NCBI GenBank assembly: GCA_036496605.1
Contig: DASXKV010000018.1
Coordinates: 149,599-213,598, forward strand
From: Gemmatimonadaceae bacterium
GTDB taxonomy: Bacteria > Gemmatimonadota > Gemmatimonadetes > Gemmatimonadales > Gemmatimonadaceae
Length of the DNA stretch: 64,000 bases
Reading direction: 5' to 3'
Shown here: piece after piece, positions 52,801 to 60,340 of the stretch
Layout: every line of letters begins with the position of its first letter
Numbering within the stretch: the stretch's first letter is position 1
The notes under the pieces: generated by a model
Told to the model about the DNA's origin: nothing
Database searches by the model: none
The model's input: only the letters and a program-made list of their open reading frames with translations
Position numbers and translations under genes: made by a program

Positions 52801-53637
52801 ACCAAAACGCTCGAGTCGGCGATTGGGAACGACCTCAACGACCTCCAGCAACGTCTCGAGCAGGTAGCGGCGGCAGCGCGCAACGGCGAAGGCAAATCGA
52901 GCGAGCAGGCGTCGCAATCGCAGGCGCTCGACCGCGCGCGCGATCTCGTACGCGGGATGCAGTCACTCGATGAGCGAATGCGAAACTCGCAATCAGGGAA
53001 AGAGCAGGGGCAGCAGGCGAACGGGCAGCAGTCCCGGAATGGCCAACAGGCCCAGACCGGCCAGCAGCAGAATGGCCAGCAAGGGCAGAATGGGCAGCAG
53101 GCGCGAGGCGGCCAGCAGGACCAGAACGGTCAACAGAATGGGCAACAGAACGGGCAGCAAAATGGCCAGCGAGGCGCGCAGGGCCAGCAGCCCGGTCAGC
53201 CCGGTGGGTCGGCGCAAGGCGGGATGCGCGGCGGGCAGAATGGCGGCGGCCGTCCTGGTACCGAGACCTCGGGCGCGGCGGGACCGCCCGAGGGTCAATC
53301 GTTAGGCCAGTACGGTCGCGAGATGCGCGAGCGGCTCTCCGACGCGCAGGCGCTGCGCCGCGATCTGCAGCGCCAGGGGATCGACACGCGCGAGCTCGAT
53401 CGCGCGATCACCGACATGCAGTCGCTGAGCAACGATCGCATTCTCGCCGACGAACGCTCCGCGGCCGATCTCCGCGCGCAGACGCTCGAGAATCTCAAGG
53501 CGTTCGAGTTCTCGCTGCGCAAGAAGCTTGGGGAGAGCGACGAGAATCGCGTGCTCCTCGGCCGCACCGGCGATGTGCCGGCGTCGTTCAAGCAATATGT
53601 GGAGGAGTACTACAAATCGTTGGCGAAGAAGCCCTAA
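49840..53637 (+). CDS. DUF4175-domain protein with long coiled-coil and Gln/Asn/Gly-rich tail (operon gene 8)
   Basis: 1265 residues from ATG 49840, which has GGAGG eight bases upstream; GTG 49804 lies in the repeat. Two N-terminal membrane helices (about 33-57 and 65-87) are followed by a periplasmic Ig-like beta region to about residue 520 (YRFPSYTGLVPQAVE, ALPDRPPTIVFTKPG). A Gly-run (about 537-546) precedes long coiled coils (to about 1055). The segment at about 1060-1140 is made of N-G-Q-Q repeats. A conserved tail (LSDAQALRRDLQRQGIDTRELDRAI) closes it. It is the largest envelope component of the operon. DUF4175 proteins accompany BatA/MoxR genes, function unknown. Confidence 0.88.
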   Translation: MESTHPLPSDSTRLTGVVHGVRDRWRLKRALRGASIVVAAAFVLLAGSAFILAKLHDGGTALTVARVIVLFIVAALAIVFVVVPMLPVRRPSDRRVALYLEEHAPSLDAAVLTAVELQELEANREKADAVRARRPVSPTLLTHLTRIALERVHTIDDGRHVDERELHLSAGILAGVAGVALLVTLLGPATMRHGMGLMLVPWDRAHAAEAYAISAEPGNITVARGGDLLIAAQLRGFQSDEVDLLVRQKDSTTWQRLTMALDSVGKFAGRYTFRLFDIAAPMDYVIESNGVRSPGYHIDVADVPYTKKLGLDYRFPSYTGLVPQAVEEGGDIAAVKGTQVRVRVTTTVPARGGRLIVERGEHTDTVPLAPQTDGTLGGSLRVDAAGFYKVELTAQDGRIFPGSLDYTIDALPDRPPTIVFTKPGRDEKVLNVDEVYAEVQADDDYGVQKLELVYSVNGGAEKTEPLYNATRRTPQMTAAHTFSLEDFKLQPGDVVSYYARATDNDAVSGAKTATTDIYFLQVRPFEQEYKQDQGGGGGGGGGSDDAGQLSEQERQIIAGTFNTMRDQASKQTKDLQEDLSTLRVSQQKLRGQAEELARRIVDRGIAARDSNFAKIAEILNKATPIMDTAEKHLADGNAQTALAPEQRALQQLQRAEAVFRNVRVSMGGGGGGGGASSQRAQDLADLFELNRDKLRNQYESVQRGREQQQQSDQQIDETADKLKRLAARMQQENERAQRKADSLGQRMGASGSSGGAAQRQMAQEAEEAARQLERLAREKAEQQRQESGNGSQQNNSSSSSSSSARSSQSSSASSPAQQREQRALEEAARRLRDAADAMRRSASGSTSSQQAATDAAAAQQRIDEARRLLEEQRSGRLERDVQDVLQSAKDLGRQEQQVGSDVGKLWENANAQQRAQQLQSLTERKGQMADQLRDLKSRMDKLSLDSRRENKEAANGLAEASKTIRDRKTEEKIRNSQGAMRYAGPDYTKTLESAIGNDLNDLQQRLEQVAAAARNGEGKSSEQASQSQALDRARDLVRGMQSLDERMRNSQSGKEQGQQANGQQSRNGQQAQTGQQQNGQQGQNGQQARGGQQDQNGQQNGQQNGQQNGQRGAQGQQPGQPGGSAQGGMRGGQNGGGRPGTETSGAAGPPEGQSLGQYGREMRERLSDAQALRRDLQRQGIDTRELDRAITDMQSLSNDRILADERSAADLRAQTLENLKAFEFSLRKKLGESDENRVLLGRTGDVPASFKQYVEEYYKSLAKKP

Positions 53638-53643
53638 CGAGGA

Positions 53644-53708
53644 GCGAGCGGGCTAGCGCACAGGGGCTGGGGTTCGCGAGGACCTTAGCCCTTATGCGCT
53701 AGCCCCTT
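53644..53708. repeat. GGGCTAGCGCA heptad hairpin between convergent genes
   Basis: Words GAGCGGG, CTAGCGC, ACAGGGG, CTGGGGT, TCGCGAG, GACCTTA, GCCCTTA, TGCGCTA, GCCCCTT. GGGCTAGCGCA (53650-53660) and TGCGCTAGCCC (53695-53705) are perfect complements. It fills the gap between the DUF4175 and dehydratase genes, so it could terminate both. Confidence 0.8.
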
Positions 53709-53709
53709 C

Positions 53710-54690
53710 TCAGGGCAACTCGCCCCGCAGGATCGCGCTGAGCTTTCCGAGGTCGATGTTTCCACCCGACACGATGCACACGATCGGGCCAGTCTTCACC
53801 TGACCTGTGAGCGCCGCGGCGACGGCCGCCGCGCCGGCGCCCTCGGCCACGACTCGCGCCCGCTCCACGACTAGCCTAACCGCATCGGCCACGGCGCGCA
53901 CCGGAACCACGATGGCGCCCTCGAGCAGTGACCGCACCAGGGGCCACATCTCGTCGGCGACGCGCTTCGAGCCGATGCCATCGACGAAGCTCGGCACGTA
54001 GGACGCCGTTGCCGGTTGTCCCGTGCGTAGCGCCACATCGAGTGGCGAGGCGCTGTCGACTTCGCACGCGTACACACGCGGCGCACGCGACGGCCAGGCG
54101 GCGCGGACGCCCGCGGCGATGCCGCAGGCCAGCCCCCCGCCGCCGTACGGCACGAGGATCGCCCCAGCGTTAGGCAGATCCTCCTGGATCTCGAGCGCGA
54201 TTGTGGCATTGCCGGCCATCACATCGTTGTCCGCGAAGGGATGAATGAACGTCCCCGGAAGATGCGGATCCCCGTGCTCGGCAATGACTCGCCACCACGC
54301 GTCGAACGGCCGCTTGTCGATCCGTGCGCCAAGTCGCTCGATTGCGGCGAGCTTCGTCGAAGGCGCCGTATCGGGAACAACGACGGTACACGCGATGCCT
54401 AACGCACGAGCCCCCCACGCGACGCCCTGCGCCATATTCCCCGCGCTCGCCGTGTAGACACCCGCCGACAGGCGCTCCGGTGCGTCTTCGCTCAGCCGGC
54501 GCATCGCGTTCGTTGCGCCGCGAAGCTTGAACGATCCGATCGGCTGAAGACACTCGAGCTTGAGCCAGATGTCGGTGGGCGCGTCGACGTAGAGACGCAC
54601 GAGCGGAGTGCGCAGGGCGGTGCCTTCGATCCTCGCCCGTGCGGCGACGATCTCGTCGAGCGTACTGGCGGCGAGCGTCGGCGTCGTCAT
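53710..54690 (-). CDS. PLP-dependent threonine/serine dehydratase-family enzyme
   Basis: 326 residues. The fold-type II markers are present: LKLECLQPIGSFKLRGA with the PLP lysine Lys55, YTASAGNMAQGVAW, PYGGGGLACGIAAG (phosphate-binding loop) and a late IVCIVSGGNIDLG. It eliminates water or ammonia from threonine, serine or a related hydroxyamino acid. There is no C-terminal regulatory domain, so it is the short catabolic type. Overlaps the cyclodeaminase gene (ATGA). In hydroxyectoine degradation a dehydratase (EutB) is paired with a cyclodeaminase (EutC), but no other eut gene is visible here. Confidence 0.9.
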   Translation of the reverse strand: MTTPTLAASTLDEIVAARARIEGTALRTPLVRLYVDAPTDIWLKLECLQPIGSFKLRGATNAMRRLSEDAPERLSAGVYTASAGNMAQGVAWGARALGIACTVVVPDTAPSTKLAAIERLGARIDKRPFDAWWRVIAEHGDPHLPGTFIHPFADNDVMAGNATIALEIQEDLPNAGAILVPYGGGGLACGIAAGVRAAWPSRAPRVYACEVDSASPLDVALRTGQPATASYVPSFVDGIGSKRVADEMWPLVRSLLEGAIVVPVRAVADAVRLVVERARVVAEGAGAAAVAAALTGQVKTGPIVCIVSGGNIDLGKLSAILRGELP

Positions 54691-55733
54691 GCGTGGAGCT
54701 CCGCGTGGGTATCCTCACGGGCACCGCCCAGAACGATCCAGTTGCCGACGCCGTTCGCCGCCGCCTTCTGATACACGTGATGCGCTGCAGCGAGATCTTC
54801 GACGGCCAGTCCGAGTGATTTGAAGAGTGTAATCTCGTGCTCGCTGCGGCGGCCGAGGCGGTCGCCGCCCTCGAGCAGGAGTTGCCCGATCTCGGCGACG
54901 ATGTGGTCCGTCGTGATCGCGCCCTCGTGGAGTGGCATGAGAATATCGCCCGGCTCGGCGAGCGCGGATTCGCGTCGATCGACGTACAGCCGCGACCGGC
55001 GGACGACCTCGGTATCGAGCTCGCGCGTCGTCGGAATGCAGGCGCCGACGGCGTTGATGTGTGTGCCCGGCTGGACCCACTCGCCCTCGAGCACGGGCGT
55101 CGGCGACGCGGTCGTCGTGCACACGACCGTCGAGCGCTCGACGGCGCGCGCCGGCGACGCCGCCACCTCGGCGTGCAGATCGAACCGCTCGCGCGCGAGC
55201 TGCACGAGATTGCGCGCATGCGCGGTCGTGCGACTCCAGACGCGCACGCGGCGAATTGGCCTAACGACTGTCATCGCGTGCAGATGCATCACGCCCTGCG
55301 TTCCGGCGCCGAGGATCGCGAGATCCTCGGCGTCCTCCCGCGCGAGCAGACGCGTCGCAACCGCGGAGACGGCCGCGGTACGAATTGCCGTTACCGTCGT
55401 CGCGTCGAGGATCGCCAGCAAGCGCCCGTGATCGGCCTCGAAGAGCAGCACGGCGCCTTGGTGCGCATCGATGGCCGTGCCGTGGTTGACGGGAAAGACC
55501 GTCAGCACCTTCACGCCGACCGATTTCGGCTCACCGAGGTACGCCGGCATGAGAGCGAAAATGTTCGGTGAATCCGGAAGCCGGATCATCGGTCGGAGCG
55601 GCAGAATCGCGTTCCCCTGCGCGACCGTCGCGAGCGCCGCGGCCATGACATCGACGCATTCGTCCATCGGAAGGAGTCGCGTGACATCGTTCCTGTCGAG
55701 AACGACCAGACCCGCATGTCCATTGTCAGCCAT
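54687..55733 (-). CDS. Ornithine cyclodeaminase / mu-crystallin family protein
   Basis: 348 residues from ATG 55733, chosen for its GGAG ribosome site; a 55745 start also exists. Features: DAHQGAVLLFEADHGRLLAILDATTVTAIRTAAVSAVAT and the Rossmann motif LAILGAGTQGVMHLHAM (NAD-binding), then STVVCTTTASPTPVL and WVQPGTHINAVGAC. Members convert ornithine to proline or reduce cyclic imino acids or related substrates. With the adjacent dehydratase it may catabolise a hydroxyamino or cyclic amino acid. The start overlaps the thioesterase gene end. Confidence 0.92.
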   Translation of the reverse strand: MADNGHAGLVVLDRNDVTRLLPMDECVDVMAAALATVAQGNAILPLRPMIRLPDSPNIFALMPAYLGEPKSVGVKVLTVFPVNHGTAIDAHQGAVLLFEADHGRLLAILDATTVTAIRTAAVSAVATRLLAREDAEDLAILGAGTQGVMHLHAMTVVRPIRRVRVWSRTTAHARNLVQLARERFDLHAEVAASPARAVERSTVVCTTTASPTPVLEGEWVQPGTHINAVGACIPTTRELDTEVVRRSRLYVDRRESALAEPGDILMPLHEGAITTDHIVAEIGQLLLEGGDRLGRRSEHEITLFKSLGLAVEDLAAAHHVYQKAAANGVGNWIVLGGAREDTHAELHA

Positions 55734-56154
55734 AACGATCTCCATCGGACGCCGGCACCGAGCAGCGCGCGCGAACTTCGGCGCTCACACGCTGTGGCTT
55801 GCCGGTCCGTGCGTCCACCGGACACCACAATGTTCGCGCGCTCGCGAGGAGTCGTCCATCGTCTGTGCGGCGAATTTCCGTGAATCGCTCGAAGCTGAGC
55901 CCGTGCGCGACACCGACCCACGTGCGGACGGTGACCTCGTCACCGAGCACGGCGGGACTGTGATAATCGATCTCGTGGCGGAGCGCGACCCAGGCGAGAT
56001 CGTCTCGGCTGCGTTCGGGTGCGAGCACCGCCCAGTGCGCCGCGGCTGCGTCCTGCACCCATCGGACGTAGACGACGTTGTTGACGTGCGCGCGATCGTC
56101 GAGATCTGATTCTCTGACGGCGCGTGCGAGCTCAAAAGGACTGCTATCGTGCAT
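55726..56154 (-). CDS. Hotdog-fold acyl-CoA thioesterase (4-hydroxybenzoyl-CoA thioesterase-like)
   Basis: 142 residues. The catalytic-region signature DDRAHVNNVVYVRWVQDAA is that of the 4HBT/YbgC branch, with the acid-type residue in the helix replaced by the DxAHVNN form. Strands HEIDYHSPAVLGDEVTVRTWVG and RTLWCPVDARTGKPQRV complete the hotdog. It hydrolyses short or aromatic acyl-CoA, or an acyl-carrier-bound ester. Overlaps the cyclodeaminase gene by eight bases and the DUF2911 gene by eleven, so all lie on one transcript. Confidence 0.9.
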   Translation of the reverse strand: MHDSSPFELARAVRESDLDDRAHVNNVVYVRWVQDAAAAHWAVLAPERSRDDLAWVALRHEIDYHSPAVLGDEVTVRTWVGVAHGLSFERFTEIRRTDDGRLLASARTLWCPVDARTGKPQRVSAEVRARCSVPASDGDRYG

Positions 56155-56656
56155 GGATGTGCAGCGGCACTACGAAGGTGCCCCACTGCAGTTGCATCAC
56201 GGCCGAGTCGGCGTCGACGAAGGGAAAGGAGAACTCGAGCGTCTCGACCGATTGCGCAACGGTGGTCGCCCGCACTTCCACATGGAGCGCGTCCTGGCCT
56301 TCGTCGTACGACATGTGGAAGGCGTCGGCAGTCCGGTTGAAGATTACGGTCCAGGCGTCTTTCTCCTCGGGGATCACCCAGAGGCTGTACTTCCCTGCCG
56401 GGAGCGCCTTCCCCTCGACCTCGAGTGGGCCAGTCGTCTCGAGCCGCGTCGCACTGTCGGCGCCGGGCGTCCACGTGCGGCCCCAGCTCACGATGTCGGG
56501 GAAGGGGAGGCGGCCACGCAGGACGGGGCGATAGTAGCGAATGCTGATCTCGGTGCTGTTCACCGATTGCGTGACCGTTCCGCGCTTGCTTCGGCGGCCA
56601 GGCTGCGCTTTCGCCGAGCAGGCACCTAACGCGAGGAATGCGAAGGCCCCTGTCAT
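56144..56656 (-). CDS. DUF2911-family lipoprotein
   Basis: 170 residues from ATG 56656. Lipobox LGAC at about residue 11-14. The DUF2911 body is SVNSTEISIRYYRPVLRGR, PDIVSWGRTWTPGADSATRLETT, GKALPAGKYSLWVIPEEKDAWTVIFN. These are periplasmic beta proteins of unknown role. The start codon lies inside a REP-like repeat (TGTCATCCTGAGG on the plus strand), so the first residues MTGAF come from the repeat. The frame reads on through the repeat to 56950 without a ribosome site; either the repeat inserted just upstream or it supplied the start. Confidence 0.82.
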   Translation of the reverse strand: MTGAFAFLALGACSAKAQPGRRSKRGTVTQSVNSTEISIRYYRPVLRGRLPFPDIVSWGRTWTPGADSATRLETTGPLEVEGKALPAGKYSLWVIPEEKDAWTVIFNRTADAFHMSYDEGQDALHVEVRATTVAQSVETLEFSFPFVDADSAVMQLQWGTFVVPLHIHAR

Positions 56657-56868
56657 CCTGAGGAGCGTAGCGACGAAGGATCTACTTCTCGCTTGCGCTC
56701 GAAGTAGATCAATCTTATTCGGAGTCGCGCGCGCGTTGCGCGCGCTCCCGCTCCTCCCAGCGAGATCGACAGGAGCGAGCGCACAGCGCGAGCGACTCCA
56801 AATAGACAAAGGATCTGCGCGCGCAGCGCGTAGATCCTTCGCTTCGCTCAGGACGACAGACTGAGTGA
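56650..56868. repeat. REP-like nested palindrome (TGTCATCC type)
   Basis: Outer arms 56650-56684 and 56831-56859 are imperfect complements of the TGTCATCCTGAG...GAAGGATCTA type, common in several bacterial phyla. Inside lie further nested pairs: GAAGTAGATC around 56690-56710, GGAGTCGC (56722) with GCGACTCC (56793) and runs of CGCGCG. It is not written in heptads. Confidence 0.75.
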
Positions 56869-56871
56869 TCA

Positions 56872-58632
56872 TCACTCTTCGCTCATGTACGGGTACCGAT
56901 ACTCCGTCGGCGGCGAGAACGTTTCCTTGATCGCCCGCGGGCTCACCCACCTCACCAGGTTGAGCTTCGAACCCGCCTTGTCGTTGGTTCCCGAGCCACG
57001 CGCGCCACCGAACGGCTGTTGGCCCACCACTGCGCCCGTCGGCTTGTCGTTCACGTAGAAGTTGCCCGCGGCATTACGCAGCGCCATCATCGCCTCACGA
57101 ATTGCGCCGCGATCGGTCGCGAAGACGGCGCCCGTGAGCGCGTACGGCGACGTCCTGTCGACGATCTCCAGCGTCTCCTGCCATCGCGCATCGTCGTACA
57201 CGTGCGCCGTTACGACGGGGCCGAAGATCTCCTCGCAGAGGAGCCGATATCCCGGATCCTCGGTCTCGATCAACGTCGGCTGAATGAAATACCCCTCCTT
57301 GTCTTCCGTCTTACCACCGGTGACGACCGTCGCGTTTTTCTTCGCATCGGCGATGTATTCGGCAATTTTCCGGTGTGCCTTCTGATCGATCACCGCGCCG
57401 ATGAACGTGCGGAAATCGGTGACGTCACCCATCCGCATCTCCTCGACCATGGCAACGGTGCGATCGCGCACTTCCTTCCACAGCGAGCGCGGCACGTACA
57501 CGCGGCTCGCCGCCGAACACTTCTGTCCCTGGTACTCGAACCCGCCACGCGCGATCGCGACGGCGAGCGCCTGCGGGTCGGCCGACGGATGCGCGACGAT
57601 GAAATCCTTACCACCGGTCTCGCCGACGATCCGCGGATAGGATGCATAACGAGACATGTTCGCGCCGATCGTCTTCCACATGCTGTTGAAGACGGCGGTG
57701 CTCCCGGTGAAGTGCACGCCGGCGAGGTCGCGGCTGCCTAACGTCACATCGGAAATCGCCGCCGCATCGCCAGGTACGAAGTTGATCACACCCGGCGGCA
57801 GGCCCGCGGCCTCGAGCAGCTTCATGATGTAATACGCGGACAGCATCGCGGACGACGCCGGCTTCCACACGACGGTGTTCCCCATCAGCGCCGGCGCCGT
57901 CGGCAGGTTACCGCCGATCGACGTGAAGTTGAACGGCGTCACTGCGTAGACAAATCCCTCGAGGCCGCGATAGTCGAGCTGGTTCCACATCGTCGGCGTC
58001 GACAACGGCTGTTCGGCGTAGAGCTCCTGCGCGTAGTGCGGGTTGTAGCGCCAGAAGTCGATCAGCTCACACGCGGCATCGATCTCGGCTTGAAACACCG
58101 TCTTCGATTGGCCGAGCATCGTTGCGGCGTTGAGCGTCGAGCGCCACGTTGTCGCCAGGAGCTCGGCCGCTTTCAGAAAGACCGCGGCGCGATCTTCCCA
58201 CGCCCAGTTGGACCACTCGAGTCGCGCCCTACGGCACGACTCCACAGCCTGTGAAACATGCTTCGGCGTCGCCTTGTGCCAGTCCGCGAGCACGTGACGA
58301 TGATTGTGGGGCATCACCGCCTGCGCCGTCTCCCCACTGCGGATCTCCTTCCCGTCGATAATGATCGGAATCTCGATCCGCTCCTTCGCCATTTGCTTCA
58401 GGCGCTCCTTCAGCGCCTTCTTCTCGAGCGATCCCGGCGCGTAGCCCTTCACGGGCTCGTTCACCGGCATCGGCACCCGTCGCGTGCCCGTGAAGCCAGC
58501 AATTGGTCCACTCGGCGGTGAAATGGTTTCTTCCGCCTGCCTGGACTCGGCAGCAGCGCGCGAGGCCGGCCGGTTATCGCGCTTGCTGTCTGTCTTCGGA
58601 GGACGCTTGGTGGTTGCGACAGGTGCGGCCAT
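56872..58632 (-). CDS. pruA: L-glutamate gamma-semialdehyde (1-pyrroline-5-carboxylate) dehydrogenase
   Basis: 586 residues. The family is clear from PVNEPVKGYAPGSLEKKALKERL, the NAD-fold stretch YAVTPFNFTSIGGNLPTAPALMGNTVVWKPA, the ETGGKDFIVAHPSAD segment (active Glu) and EYQGQKCSAASRVYVP (catalytic Cys). The end KLNLVRWVSPRAIKETF is also typical. It oxidises glutamate semialdehyde to glutamate in proline breakdown. The annotated start at 58632 has a 54-residue low-complexity leader with no ribosome site; ATG 58470 matches the usual family N-terminus (MPVNEPV) and may be the real start. PutA is not in the window. Confidence 0.94.
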   Translation of the reverse strand: MAAPVATTKRPPKTDSKRDNRPASRAAAESRQAEETISPPSGPIAGFTGTRRVPMPVNEPVKGYAPGSLEKKALKERLKQMAKERIEIPIIIDGKEIRSGETAQAVMPHNHRHVLADWHKATPKHVSQAVESCRRARLEWSNWAWEDRAAVFLKAAELLATTWRSTLNAATMLGQSKTVFQAEIDAACELIDFWRYNPHYAQELYAEQPLSTPTMWNQLDYRGLEGFVYAVTPFNFTSIGGNLPTAPALMGNTVVWKPASSAMLSAYYIMKLLEAAGLPPGVINFVPGDAAAISDVTLGSRDLAGVHFTGSTAVFNSMWKTIGANMSRYASYPRIVGETGGKDFIVAHPSADPQALAVAIARGGFEYQGQKCSAASRVYVPRSLWKEVRDRTVAMVEEMRMGDVTDFRTFIGAVIDQKAHRKIAEYIADAKKNATVVTGGKTEDKEGYFIQPTLIETEDPGYRLLCEEIFGPVVTAHVYDDARWQETLEIVDRTSPYALTGAVFATDRGAIREAMMALRNAAGNFYVNDKPTGAVVGQQPFGGARGSGTNDKAGSKLNLVRWVSPRAIKETFSPPTEYRYPYMSEE

Positions 58633-58761
58633 GGTGAGCTCGATTATGAGTTGTCAGATTTTGGGACGAACTGCGACGGGGCGGTACGCCCTTCGCACGA
58701 CGAGACGCGACAGCGCGACGGCGGGCGTCCTGCCCATGAAATTCGTGTGCGCCGGATCACG

Positions 58762-59598
58762 ATGATAGTTTCGCGACTCCAACCCTCTCAAGCTATCAGG
58801 ATCGAGCGCGTGTTGCTGCTGGCCATTCTGTCCTGTGTGGCAGGCTGCGCCGGCGACGACGTCGCGTGGACCGATCCGCTCACGCTGTCGAGCGCCAGCG
58901 ACGCGGACAGCCACATAGCTGTCGACGCGAAAGGCCGCGCACGACTGGCCCCAGACACGTCCGTGAGCATCGTCCCCGAGGCGGACCACCGCGCGTGTCC
59001 CAGCACCGTGCGCGTCGCTCGCCAGGATGACGGAACACTGACGGCAGCGTGGTGGTCCGTCCGCGACGATAGCAGCGCGCTGCTACTCGCGGCCGTGTCG
59101 CCCGATGACGGTAAGACTTGGCGTCCGCCGGTGCGCGTCGACACGGCGGACGTCAGCACTGCCGGCTGCAATCGCCCTCCGCCGGCGATCGCCGCCAGTG
59201 CAGGCTTTGTCCACGTCGCCTACGCGATGCGCGGCGCTGAGGGCGTCGGCGTCTTCTACGCGCACTCGATGAATGCCGGTAAGACCTATGAGGTGCCCGT
59301 CACCATTCTCTACGGCGACCGGCTCACCCGGACGGCGGTCGCGGCGAATAGAGGCACGCTTGCGGTCGCATATGAGGAGCCGAGTGGCTCGACCCCGCAA
59401 ATTGGTCTCGCGCTTTCGCGAGACTGGGGACACATTTTTGGCGACCGCATCCGTGGCTCGACTGGCGTTGGTTCGGCGACCGACCCTCAAGTTGCCGTGA
59501 CCGGTCGAGAGGTCGCGGTCTCTTGGATCGTTAACCCCGCCGGAGGGGAGTCCGACGCCAGACCGACCCGCATCGTCCGCGTTGGCCGACTCCAGTGA
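58762..59598 (+). CDS. Sialidase-like (BNR-repeat) lipoprotein
   Basis: 278 residues from ATG 58762. Lipobox VAGC at about residue 28. The body repeats the BNR/Asp-box motif in variants (SPDDGKTWRPPVRVD, SMNAGKTYEVPVTIL, SRDWGHIFGDRI) on an even spacing, consistent with a six-bladed propeller. No sialidase Arg triad can be placed, so the role is likely binding or unknown. The gene is divergent from pruA. Confidence 0.72.
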   Translation: MIVSRLQPSQAIRIERVLLLAILSCVAGCAGDDVAWTDPLTLSSASDADSHIAVDAKGRARLAPDTSVSIVPEADHRACPSTVRVARQDDGTLTAAWWSVRDDSSALLLAAVSPDDGKTWRPPVRVDTADVSTAGCNRPPPAIAASAGFVHVAYAMRGAEGVGVFYAHSMNAGKTYEVPVTILYGDRLTRTAVAANRGTLAVAYEEPSGSTPQIGLALSRDWGHIFGDRIRGSTGVGSATDPQVAVTGREVAVSWIVNPAGGESDARPTRIVRVGRLQ

Positions 59599-59647
59599 GT
59601 CGGCCGCGTTACACCGCAAGCCCGGGTACCCTCGACCTACAAGGCCG

Positions 59648-60331
59648 ATGAAAGCACTCGTTGCCGACGACGATGCGACGACTTGCGCGCTCATGTGCGC
59701 CGTGCTGCAGGAGCTTGGTCACGAGTCGGAGGCGGTGGGCGACGGCAACGCAGCGTGGACGCGTTTTCAGGAAGCGCGTCCGCCACTCGTGGTGCTCGAC
59801 ATCATCATGCCGGGTCTCGACGGGATCGAGGTGTGCCGCCGCATTCGCCAGCTCGACGAGAAGCACGAGACGTTCGTTCTCGTGCTCACGGGGCGCGACC
59901 AGCCGGGCGATCTGGTCGCGGTGCTCGACGCGGGCGCCGACGACTACGTCGCGAAGCCGGCATCCGCAGAGCATCTGCGCGCGCGGCTCGTGATCGCCGA
60001 GCGCCGGAGCGCACAGGACGTGGCGCGTCGTAAGGCGGAAGCGGAGCTCGCGATCGCCCGCTGGCGGGCCGGCATCGGCGAGACGGCGATCGCGCTCCAG
60101 CACGAAATCAACAATCCCCTCGCCGCGCTTCTCGGGCACGCCGAGCTCCTCCTCATGGAGTTCAACGATCGCGGGGAGAAGAATGAGCAAGCGCTCATCA
60201 TCCTCGAGCAAGCGAAGCGCATCGGGGACGTCGTGAAGCGCATCGCGCGCCTGCGCAATCCGCAGAGCGTGGAGTACGTCGAAGGCTCCCGCATGCTCGA
60301 TCTATCGAAGCCCGAGGAGAAGGGAGATTAG
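59648..60331 (+). CDS. Response-regulator receiver domain fused to an orphan histidine-kinase H-box
   Basis: 227 residues from ATG 59648; the frame is open from 59582 with no credible start. Residues 1-120 are a receiver: MKALVADDDATTCALM, phosphoacceptor Asp51 in VVLDIIMPGLDG, VLTGRD and the conserved Lys in DDYVAKPAS. Residues about 140-195 contain LQHEINNPLAALLGHAELLLME (the H-box; His152) as in HisKA dimerisation domains. The protein ends at residue 227 with no HATPase domain. So it can be phosphorylated and could be an adaptor or accept from another kinase, but cannot autophosphorylate. Confidence 0.85.
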   Translation: MKALVADDDATTCALMCAVLQELGHESEAVGDGNAAWTRFQEARPPLVVLDIIMPGLDGIEVCRRIRQLDEKHETFVLVLTGRDQPGDLVAVLDAGADDYVAKPASAEHLRARLVIAERRSAQDVARRKAEAELAIARWRAGIGETAIALQHEINNPLAALLGHAELLLMEFNDRGEKNEQALIILEQAKRIGDVVKRIARLRNPQSVEYVEGSRMLDLSKPEEKGD

Positions 60332-60340
60332 CTTTCGGGC

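Noticed and set aside
53000..53250. Gln/Asn-rich repeat of the DUF4175 gene as another heptad element
   Set aside because: The register is 12 bp (Asn-Gly-Gln-Gln codons), not 7, and it has no complementary arm.
54170..55219. Minus-strand frame of 349 codons overlapping the dehydratase and cyclodeaminase genes
   Set aside because: It is an alternative frame across two well-supported genes and is dominated by Arg/Ser.
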